Shown here piece by piece: positions 1 to 5,160 of a stretch of 5,160 bases of DNA (within the stretch, counting starts at the first letter, position 1; each line of letters begins with the position of its first letter). The notes below the pieces were generated by a model. That model made no database searches, was not told where the DNA came from, and saw only the letters and a list, made by a program, of their open reading frames with translations. The DNA is from Rubritepida sp. GTDB lineage: Bacteria; Pseudomonadota; Alphaproteobacteria; Acetobacterales; Acetobacteraceae. Made by a program: the position numbers and the translations under genes. The DNA is taken from the NCBI GenBank assembly GCA_007129145.1, contig SKWC01000129.1:1-5160 (forward strand), written 5' to 3'.

Positions 1-545
1 AGGCCCGTGCGCTCGCGCAGGCCGGCGTCGAGTGCGGCGAGCGGTTCGTCGAGCAGCAGCAGGGCGGGGCGGCGGGCCAGGGCGCGGGCGAGGGCGACGC
101 GCTGCTGCTGCCCGCCCGAGAGCTGGGCGGGGCGCCGGTCCTGCAGGCCGTCGAGGCGCAGCATGTCCAGCAATTCGCGCAGCCTTGCGGCGATGGCGGC
201 GCGGCCCTGGCCGGCGCGGCGAAGCCCGTAGGCGATGTTGTCGGCCACGCTCATGTGCGGGAATAGCGCATAGGATTGGAACATCATCGCCACGTCCCGC
301 CGCCGCGGTGGCAGGGCGGTGATGTCAGCGCCGTTCAGCCGCACCTGCCCGGCATCGGGCCGCTCGAAGCCCGCGATGATGCGCAGCAGCGTGGACTTGC
401 CCGAGCCCGAGCCGCCCAGCAGCGCCAGGAATTCCCCGGCGGGGACGCGCAGCGACAGCCCGTCCAGCGCCACCGCCGCGCCGAAGCGCCGGCCGACACC
501 CTCCAGTTCGAGCAGGATCAGCGCCCCGCGCGGAAGCGCGACCAC
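1..545 (-). CDS. Polyamine-type ABC transporter ATP-binding protein (PotA/PotG-like), 3' end outside window
   Basis: This is the ATPase subunit of an importer that would energise polyamine uptake from the cytoplasmic face of the inner membrane. The 181 visible residues carry a complete set of N-terminal nucleotide-binding motifs: Walker A GGSGSGKST (residues 44-52, K50), Q-loop FQSYALFPHM (Q90), signature LSGGQQQRVALARAL (142-156), and Walker B LLLLDEP (162-168, D166/E167) followed by the D-loop ALD. The Q-loop wording is typical of the PotA/PotG/FbpC group. The H-loop and the C-terminal TOBE region lie beyond the left edge. I place the start at a GTG (545-543), because an in-frame stop lies just upstream and no other ATG, GTG or TTG precedes the conserved region. 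This makes it overlap the end of the binding-protein gene by 28 bp, which suggests translational coupling. A CTG overlapping that gene's TGA is the only other nearby possibility. The family is certain; polyamine specificity is inferred from the neighbour. Confidence 0.93.
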   Translation of the reverse strand, partial: MVALPRGALILLELEGVGRRFGAAVALDGLSLRVPAGEFLALLGGSGSGKSTLLRIIAGFERPDAGQVRLNGADITALPPRRRDVAMMFQSYALFPHMSVADNIAYGLRRAGQGRAAIAARLRELLDMLRLDGLQDRRPAQLSGGQQQRVALARALARRPALLLLDEPLAALDAGLRERTG

Positions 546-1615
546 AGCCGCGCGCGGGCGCGTTCAGCCGTCTGGTCGGGGGTGCCGGCGATGAAGCTGC
601 GCTCGATCGTCGCGGCGTCGGGGAAGATCGCGCGGTCCTCGCGCACCGCCGCATCCAGCAGCGGCAGCGAGGCCGGCACGGCGTTGGGATAGCCGACGTA
701 GGTGGTGATCTCGGCCATCACATCGGGCTGCAGCAGGAAGTTGATGAAGCCGTGCGCGGCCTCCGGGTTGGGCGCATCGGCGGGGATGGCCAGCACGTCG
801 AACCACAGCTGCGCGCCCTCGCGCGGGGCGACATAGGTGATGCGGTGCGGCTGGCCCGCTTCCTCGGCGCGGGCGGCGGCCTGCAGCACATCGCCCGAGA
901 AGCTGAAGCCCAGGCAGATCTCACCGGCGGCCAGCGCCTCGACCAGGGCGGGCGGGGAGGGGATGGAGCGCAGATGCGGGCGGATCGCGAGCAGCGTCGC
1001 CTGCGCGGCCGCCAGCGCCGCGGCGTCGCCGGTGTCGGGATCATGGCCGAGGAAGTTCAGCACCGATGGCAGCACGTCGGTCGCGCTGTCGATGACGGCG
1101 ATGCCGCAGGGCGCGATGCGCCGCGCGTGCTCGGGGTTCAGCAGCAGTTCCAGGCTGTCGAGCGGGGCGTCGGGCGCCAGTTCGCGGATGCGCGCCGCGT
1201 TCAGCGCGAGGCCCACCGTGCCCCACAGGTAGATGAGCCCGTGCCGATTGCCGGGATCCACCTCCGCGAGGCGGGCCATCAGTGCCGGATCGAGATTGGC
1301 GGCGTTGGGGATGCGGGCGGGGTCGAGCGGACGCAGCGCGCCGGCGCGCAGCAGGCGCAGGAAGGTGGGCTCGCTGGTGGGCACGATCACGTCGTAGCCG
1401 GACCGGCCTGCGGAAAGAATTCCTTCAAGCGTCTCGAGCGTGTCGAACATGTCGTAGCGCACGCGGATGCCGGTCTCGGCGGTGAAGCGTTCCACGATGC
1501 CGGGGGCGATGTAGTCGGTCCAGTTGTAGACGTTCACCGTCCTGTTCTGTGCCTGGGCGGGCGCAAGCGCGAGCGGCGCGAGCAGAAGGGCGGCGGCAAG
1601 CAAGATGCGGCGCAT
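518..1615 (-). CDS. Periplasmic polyamine-binding protein (PotF/PotD-like) of an ABC importer
   Basis: This 365-residue extracellular solute-binding protein has the usual length for the PotD/PotF family and should capture putrescine or spermidine in the periplasm for the membrane transporter. Residues 1-22 form a signal peptide: MRR, a Leu/Ala-rich core, and probable cleavage after AQA. The mature N-terminus has the family hallmark VNVYNWTDYI (28-36). Further family blocks are TGIRVRYDMFD, GYDVIVPT, LIYLWGTVG, VLNFLGHDP, SFSGDVLQA and WFDVLAIPADA. Acidic positions that hold the substrate amines in E. coli PotF appear kept or conservatively replaced (D34, D180, D242, D273). C170 and C234 have the same spacing as a cysteine pair in PotF. 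The ATG at 1615 is preceded by GGAG (1624-1627), 8 nt upstream. It is the promoter-proximal gene, followed by the ATPase. The exact polyamine cannot be read from the sequence, and an aromatic swap in the pocket leaves it open. Confidence 0.93.
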   Translation of the reverse strand: MRRILLAAALLLAPLALAPAQAQNRTVNVYNWTDYIAPGIVERFTAETGIRVRYDMFDTLETLEGILSAGRSGYDVIVPTSEPTFLRLLRAGALRPLDPARIPNAANLDPALMARLAEVDPGNRHGLIYLWGTVGLALNAARIRELAPDAPLDSLELLLNPEHARRIAPCGIAVIDSATDVLPSVLNFLGHDPDTGDAAALAAAQATLLAIRPHLRSIPSPPALVEALAAGEICLGFSFSGDVLQAAARAEEAGQPHRITYVAPREGAQLWFDVLAIPADAPNPEAAHGFINFLLQPDVMAEITTYVGYPNAVPASLPLLDAAVREDRAIFPDAATIERSFIAGTPDQTAERARARLWSRFRAGR

Positions 1616-1693
1616 GTTCCGGTCTCCGGGACGTGGGCGGTCCGGCCCGCTATGCCCGAGCCGCCGGGAGCGGGCAAGCGAAGAATTTATTCC

Positions 1694-1723
1694 TTGACGA
1701 GGCGGGCCCGGCCGCGGTATGCC
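1694..1723 (+). promoter_or_regulatory. Candidate sigma-70-type promoter for the tail genes
   Basis: TTGACG (1694-1699) matches five of six consensus -35 bases and lies at the edge of the only A/T-rich patch in the intergenic region. An 18-bp spacer leads to TATGCC (1718-1723), a weak -10 matching only its first three bases. Transcription would start near 1730, leaving a leader of about 90 nt before the ATG at 1819. The -35 is convincing and the -10 is not, so this remains tentative. Confidence 0.4.
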
Positions 1724-1739
1724 CGTCAGGCCAACGGGC
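1721..1739. repeat. Short perfect inverted repeat (6-bp arms, 7-nt loop)
   Basis: GCCCGT (1721-1726) and ACGGGC (1734-1739) are exact reverse complements separated by CAGGCCA. The repeat overlaps the candidate -10 and the expected transcription start, so it could be a small operator or a 5' leader hairpin. No T-run follows, so it is not a terminator. Arms of 6 bp with high GC are not rare by chance in DNA of this composition. Confidence 0.3.
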
Positions 1740-1818
1740 GAATTGCGCCCCGGGCACCCCCCAATTCAGCCGACGCCCCGCAATCCGCGCCCCCCCGCGC
1801 GGCAGGAGACGCACGCCC

Positions 1819-2475
1819 ATGCCCTTCTCTGCCCAGGCCCTGATGCCGGTGTTCCAGTCCCAGGTGTTCAGCCTCTGGCACTACCGCAGCGCCGACACCC
1901 GCGACGAGATCACGACCGACGGCTATTTCAACGCCGCCCGCAACAGCCTCCGCGCCGGCGACGTGATGATCGTCGAGGCGTCGGATTCCCTCGCCTTCCT
2001 GCCGGTGCGCAGCAACGGCCTGGTCGGTGCCGGGCTCAGCCTCGACGGCGCGGTCGCGCCCATCGCCGTCACGCGCACGGTCTCCAAGAGCTTCCAGTTC
2101 GTCCAGTCGGCCTCCGCGGTGGTGACCAGCATCATCCTCGCGCCGCTTCTGGCGAGCTTCATCGCCGGCAGCTCGATCCCGGTGCAGGCGCAGGTGCTGG
2201 GCCCGATCAACCAGGTCAGCGTCGCGGTGCGCGATGCCTCCGGACAGGTGGTCCCGCCGGTGCTGCTGGTGGATGTGACGCAGGGCTGGGTGACCGCCAA
2301 CCTGCCCACGCCGCCCATCGGCGAAGGCTATCGCGTGCTGGTCGAGGACGCCGGCGGCAGCGGCATCAGCGCCGTTTCCCAGCCCTTCGACGTGCTGCCC
2401 GACCTGAACCGCCTGCTGACCGAGGACGGACGGACGCTGGTGCAGGAGAACGGCTTCCTGCTCTCGCGGGAATGA
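1819..2475 (+). CDS. Phage tail/fibre-associated structural protein
   Basis: The product has 218 residues. Residues 17-77 (FSLWHYRSADTRDEI, DGYFNAARNSLRAGDVMIV, then GAGLSLDG) match a module I know from small structural proteins near tail-fibre genes of alphaproteobacterial phages, with LWHY, a YF-x-A segment and L-x-x-GDV-I. Residues 99-117 form a moderately hydrophobic stretch (SAVVTSIILAPLLASFIAG), possibly a buried helix. Residues 127-192 look like a beta-sandwich (LGPINQVSVAVRDASG to QPFDVLP). The C-terminus (197-218) has short repeats of the type LLTEDGRTLVQENGFLL. The ATG at 1819 is chosen because AGGAG (1804-1808) precedes it by 10 nt and the conserved module starts soon after. The frame stays open upstream to 1549, but that extension is Arg/Ala/Gly-rich and runs across the divergent transporter gene. 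It is first in a tail-gene run. Its exact role (connector, adaptor or baseplate decoration) cannot be stated. Confidence 0.72.
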   Translation: MPFSAQALMPVFQSQVFSLWHYRSADTRDEITTDGYFNAARNSLRAGDVMIVEASDSLAFLPVRSNGLVGAGLSLDGAVAPIAVTRTVSKSFQFVQSASAVVTSIILAPLLASFIAGSSIPVQAQVLGPINQVSVAVRDASGQVVPPVLLVDVTQGWVTANLPTPPIGEGYRVLVEDAGGSGISAVSQPFDVLPDLNRLLTEDGRTLVQENGFLLSRE

Positions 2476-2512
2476 GCCGCCCCGCCGCCGTCCCTTCCGC
2501 ATCATCTCCCTT

Positions 2513-2516
2513 GGAG
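2513..2516 (+). promoter_or_regulatory. Ribosome-binding site of the tailspike gene
   Basis: GGAG lies 5 nt before the ATG at 2522, in a 46-bp gap after the stop of the preceding gene. It supports this start and independent translation within a shared transcript. Confidence 0.75.
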
Positions 2517-2521
2517 CAGCC

Positions 2522-4870
2522 ATGACGGACCTCAAGATCAGCGAGCTGCCGGCCGCGACCGCGCTGGCCGACACCGACCTCTCCGCCCTCGTCCAGTCCA
2601 CGCCCAGCAACACCACCCGCCGCGCCAGCGTCGCGCAGCTGCGCCGCCAGGTGCTGACCGATCGCGGCGTGGATGTGCGCGACTTCGGCGCGGTGGGCAA
2701 CGGCGTGGCCAATGACGCCCCGGCCATCCAGGCCGCCATCAACGCCCTCGGCCCGGCCGGCGGGACGGTCAATCTCGGCCCTCGCACCTACCGGCTGGCC
2801 TCGGCCATCACCATCAGCAACACCTCGGTGCGGCTGCGCGGGCAGGGCTTCCAGGAGGGAGGCTCGCCCGGGACCGGCACCTGGCTGACGGTGGACCAGA
2901 CCGGCTTCACGCCCTTCACCTTCACCGGTGCCGCCGCGCGCGGTTCGGTGGTGGCGAACCTCGCGGTGCGCGAGGCGCACAACGCCGCGCAGACCAGCAC
3001 CTGGGCGCCGACCAACTACGACTGGTTCTTCCGCATCCAGGACTGCTTCGGCGGCGTGGACTTCGACAATGTCCTGCTGTCTGGGGTGAACCGCGGCATC
3101 TTCTGCCGCAACTCCGGGCGGCTCGACATCCGGCGCCTGCGCGGCCAGGTCTTCACCGCGGGCATCGAGATCGACGAGTGCTACGACGTCCCGCGGATCA
3201 TGAACCTGCATTTCTGGCCTTTCTGGTCGGCCAACAACAATGTGGTGCGCTGGCAGCAGAACAACGGCGACTGCATCATCATGCGCCGGTCCGACGGCAT
3301 CTTCGTGGACCAGGCCTTCGTGCTGGGCTACCGCACGATGTTCCGCTTCAACGGCTCGGCCGCGGGTGTGACCACGAAATTCGCGATCGGCCAGGCCTAT
3401 GCGGATTTCGTCCGGCACGGGCTGCTGGTCGAGGGTGCCGGGACCAACGGCCAGATCGACAGCCTGACCGTGCAGTGCGAGCTGTTCGGCGCGGGCGGGC
3501 CGCCGATCAACGCGGCCGCGAGCGTGTTCATCAACGCCCATTCCACCTCGATCCAGATCGCCAATCTGCGCTGCGACGACGCGGATCCGCACGCGATCCG
3601 TGTCGCGCAATACGGCAACCGGCTGGATGTCGGCGCGCTGATGATCCGCAAGTGGAATCCGAACAGCAACGGCTCCGCGGCCATCCAGATCTCCGACAGC
3701 GGCGCCAATCCGCCCAATGAGATCAACCTGCGCAGCGACCCGATCCTGCTGCTGGGCAACGGCGGCCCGGTGGTCAACAGCGACGGTAACGGGCGGCTCG
3801 GCCTGCGCAGCATGGGCGGGACCTCAGCGAAGCCCGGGATCAGCGTGGGTCAATACGGCACGGGCCTGTTTCTGCCCGGCCCCGGTGCGCTCGGGATGAC
3901 GGCCAACGGCCTCGAGGTACTGCGCGCGAGCAGCGGCAGCGTGACCTTCGGCGGCCCGCCCGGGGCCGAAGGGGCTTCGCTGGTGCGCCCGCCCGGCACG
4001 TCCAACCACCCGCAGCTGCAGGCGGCGGCGGCCGGCAACCCCGCCCATGTCGGCTGGCGGGCGGCCGGGGCCAGCGCCAACATCGGCGCGGTGGTGGGCG
4101 CGCCGAAGGGGAATGGCGCGCTGCTCGCGCATTTCCCCGACAATGCCGTGGCCGGCGGCAATCTGCGCGGCCAGAACGCGGTGGACCTGCAGACCAGCCG
4201 CGACTCGAACTGGCAGGTCGCCAGCGGCAATTTCGCCGTGATGGGCGGTGGCCAGGGCAATGCCGCGAGCGGGGTCTGGGCCACCGCGAGCGGCGGCTTC
4301 CGCAACATCGTCTCGGCCGGCCTCAGCTGGGTGCCGGGCGGGGCCAACGCGAACACCCGCAGCCAGCAGGGCATCGGCGCCTGGGGTGCGGGCGCCTTCA
4401 CCGCCAATGGCGATGCCCAGTCCTGCGAGCGCGTCTACCGGCGCATCACCGCCGACGCCACGGTGCAGGCGCTGACCCAGGACACCGGGGCACCCAGCAT
4501 CGCGAACAGCTATGTGCTGCCCGACAACAGCACGGTGCAGGCGAAGCTCCTGGTGGTCGCGCAGCAGACCGGCGGCGGCGCCGGCGCGGTGGGCGATTGC
4601 GCGGTTTGGGAGCTGACCTGCCTGCTCCGCCGCGGCGCCGGGGCGGCCACCGTCGAGATGGTGGGCGGCTGGCGGCATGCGGATGCGACGACCGCCGTGA
4701 CCAATGGCGCCGCCCTGGCGCCGACGCGCAACACCGCCGGGGCCGGCGCCTGGCGGGTCAGCCTCAGTGCCAACGCAAGCATCGGCGGCGTGGTGCTGAA
4801 CGGCACCGGCGAGGCCAACAAGGTCATTCGCTGGGTCGCCCGCATCAGCAGCGTCGAGGTGGTGGCCTGA
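2522..4870 (+). CDS. Phage tailspike with pectate-lyase-type beta-helix, YadA-like repeats and C-terminal beta domain
   Basis: This 782-residue receptor-binding protein probably acts at the tail tip, binding and perhaps cleaving a surface polysaccharide. Residues 4-25 carry the motif KISELPAATALADTDLSALVQ, common at the N-termini of phage tail fibres and probably an attachment segment. Residues 48-77 (GVDVRDFGAVGNGVANDAPA and onward) are the classic opening of the Pectate_lyase_3 family. A right-handed beta-helix follows to about residue 380, rich in short beta-strands and Asn turns. Residues 490-560 form a Gly/Ala-rich linker. Residues 567-611 hold three 15-residue YadA-head-like repeats (ASGNFAVMGGGQGNA, ASGVWATASGGFRNI, VSAGLSWVPGGANAN). 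Residues 629-782 resemble a C-terminal domain found on many phage fibres (GDAQ at the start, LPDNST, LLVVAQQTGG, GEANKVIRWVARISSVEVV). Trimerisation is expected from the families. Catalytic residues cannot be assigned, so lyase versus hydrolase versus pure binding is open. Confidence 0.9.
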   Translation: MTDLKISELPAATALADTDLSALVQSTPSNTTRRASVAQLRRQVLTDRGVDVRDFGAVGNGVANDAPAIQAAINALGPAGGTVNLGPRTYRLASAITISNTSVRLRGQGFQEGGSPGTGTWLTVDQTGFTPFTFTGAAARGSVVANLAVREAHNAAQTSTWAPTNYDWFFRIQDCFGGVDFDNVLLSGVNRGIFCRNSGRLDIRRLRGQVFTAGIEIDECYDVPRIMNLHFWPFWSANNNVVRWQQNNGDCIIMRRSDGIFVDQAFVLGYRTMFRFNGSAAGVTTKFAIGQAYADFVRHGLLVEGAGTNGQIDSLTVQCELFGAGGPPINAAASVFINAHSTSIQIANLRCDDADPHAIRVAQYGNRLDVGALMIRKWNPNSNGSAAIQISDSGANPPNEINLRSDPILLLGNGGPVVNSDGNGRLGLRSMGGTSAKPGISVGQYGTGLFLPGPGALGMTANGLEVLRASSGSVTFGGPPGAEGASLVRPPGTSNHPQLQAAAAGNPAHVGWRAAGASANIGAVVGAPKGNGALLAHFPDNAVAGGNLRGQNAVDLQTSRDSNWQVASGNFAVMGGGQGNAASGVWATASGGFRNIVSAGLSWVPGGANANTRSQQGIGAWGAGAFTANGDAQSCERVYRRITADATVQALTQDTGAPSIANSYVLPDNSTVQAKLLVVAQQTGGGAGAVGDCAVWELTCLLRRGAGAATVEMVGGWRHADATTAVTNGAALAPTRNTAGAGAWRVSLSANASIGGVVLNGTGEANKVIRWVARISSVEVVA

Positions 4871-4926
4871 GCCGCCGCCTCGACGCCCCGTCTTCCGTCC
4901 GCAATCCAGCCCTCCACCGATCCCCG

Positions 4927-4932
4927 AAGGAG
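4927..4932 (+). promoter_or_regulatory. Ribosome-binding site of the last gene
   Basis: AAGGAG ends 8 nt before the ATG at 4941 and is the strongest Shine-Dalgarno match in the window. It lies in a 70-bp gap with no terminator-like hairpin, which supports both the start and co-transcription with the tailspike gene. Confidence 0.8.
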
Positions 4933-4940
4933 AACACCCC

Positions 4941-5160
4941 ATGAGCTCTCTGACCAACTATGCCCGCAACATCCTCGCCCGCGTGCTGTGCGGCCGCACC
5001 CCCGTCCTGCCGACCCAGGTCTTCATGGCGCTCGGTAGCGGCGGCAGCGTCTCGACCGGGCTCAGCAACGAGCCCGTCGGCAACGGCTATGCCCGCCAGC
5101 GCGTGACCTTCACCGGCACCGGGGTGCAGCAGAACGCCGAGCCGGTGCGCTTCACCTTCA
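4941..5160 (+). CDS. Short phage tail-fibre-family protein, 3' end outside window
   Basis: The 73 visible residues begin MSSLTNYARNILARVLCG and continue PTQVFMALGSGG, then EPVGNGYARQRVTFTG. This order recalls a widespread family of small phage structural proteins usually annotated as tail-fibre proteins. It has an N-terminal helix of the form S-L-T-x-Y-x-x-x-x-L, a TQV(F/Y)-x-A/G-L strand, and the block GNGYARQ-x-V-x-F before a beta-rich body. The ATG at 4941 is fixed by the AAGGAG upstream. It follows the tailspike gene by 70 bp in the same direction, so it probably belongs to the same transcript and the same tail tip. Function within the tail is inferred from the family only, and the C-terminal half is missing here. 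Confidence 0.75.
   Translation, partial: MSSLTNYARNILARVLCGRTPVLPTQVFMALGSGGSVSTGLSNEPVGNGYARQRVTFTGTGVQQNAEPVRFTF

Larger units (their letters stand above)
1616..1818. other. Divergent intergenic region between transporter operon and phage-tail genes
   Basis: This 203-bp stretch separates the leftward transporter operon from the rightward tail genes, so it should hold promoters for both. It contains an A/T-rich island (1681-1698, AAGAATTTATTCCTTGAC) that stands out in otherwise very G/C-rich DNA, a candidate rightward promoter and a 6-bp inverted repeat. A direct repeat of TATGCCCG occurs at 1651-1658 and 1718-1725. I see no tRNA, no long attachment-like repeat and no hairpin followed by a T-run. 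A leftward promoter probably also uses the A/T-rich island, but I cannot define its boxes. Confidence 0.7.

Noticed and set aside
1721..1739. Rho-independent terminator
   Set aside because: The inverted repeat is not followed by a T-run on either strand, and it sits between divergent genes where no terminator is needed.
1549..1818. N-terminal extension of the 218-residue phage protein in the same frame
   Set aside because: It would run across the start of the divergent transporter gene, is Arg/Ala/Gly-rich, and bypasses the good AGGAG site before the ATG at 1819.
1616..1818. tRNA gene or phage attachment site at the host-phage boundary
   Set aside because: No cloverleaf-like sequence and no substantial direct repeat with a second copy in the window was seen. 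Only one side of any integrated element could be visible here.
752..1843. Long plus-strand open frame (363 codons) opposite the binding-protein gene
   Set aside because: It is a shadow frame in G/C-rich DNA. The product is Gly/Arg/His/Gln-rich without recognisable motifs, and the opposite strand encodes a complete, well-conserved binding protein.
1726..2787. Minus-strand open frame of 353 codons under the first phage gene
   Set aside because: It spans two convincing plus-strand genes and their ribosome-binding sites and shows only low-complexity shadow sequence.
2366..3610. Minus-strand open frame of 414 codons under the tailspike gene
   Set aside because: Composition is Arg/Ala/Gly/His/Asp-rich as expected for an antisense shadow, with no family motif. 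The plus-strand frame has clear phage domains and a Shine-Dalgarno site.
4220..4870. Diversity-generating retroelement target region in the spike C-terminus
   Set aside because: No template repeat or reverse transcriptase is visible, and I saw no adenine-rich variable block at the 3' end of the gene.
3824..4957. Minus-strand open frame of 377 codons under the 3' half of the tailspike gene
   Set aside because: It has the same shadow composition and would start across the ribosome-binding site of the next real gene. No domain is visible.

Overview
The window is very GC-rich DNA, strongly biased to G or C at third codon positions, from a bacterium that I take to be an alphaproteobacterium. Acetobacteraceae (Roseomonas-like) is my best guess, based only on base composition and the style of the proteins. 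It holds five protein genes in two divergent groups, two of them cut by the window edges. I see no RNA gene, CRISPR array, insertion sequence or integrase.

Left part, minus strand (1-1615): the first two genes of a polyamine-type ABC importer operon, read right to left. A PotF/PotD-like periplasmic binding protein with a signal peptide (518-1615) is followed, with a short overlap, by a PotA/PotG-like ATPase (from 545 off the left edge). The permeases are not in view and would be expected further left. Together these would capture a polyamine such as putrescine or spermidine in the periplasm and drive its import by ATP hydrolysis.

Middle (1616-1818): a 203-bp divergent intergenic region. It has an A/T-rich island, a candidate rightward promoter and a small perfect inverted repeat.

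Right part, plus strand (1819-5160): three co-directional genes, each with a good ribosome-binding site and no terminator between them. All have phage-tail character. They are a 218-residue tail/fibre-associated protein, a 782-residue tailspike (N-terminal attachment motif, pectate-lyase-type right-handed beta-helix, YadA-head-like repeats, C-terminal beta domain), and the start of a short tail-fibre-family protein. They look like a receptor-binding module for a phage, gene transfer agent or tailocin. Its first gene lies directly beside a housekeeping operon, with no tail-tube, tape-measure or baseplate genes between. This layout suggests either a prophage edge or an isolated, self-promoted tail-fibre locus, and it is the most interesting aspect of the window. 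None of the individual gene families is new.
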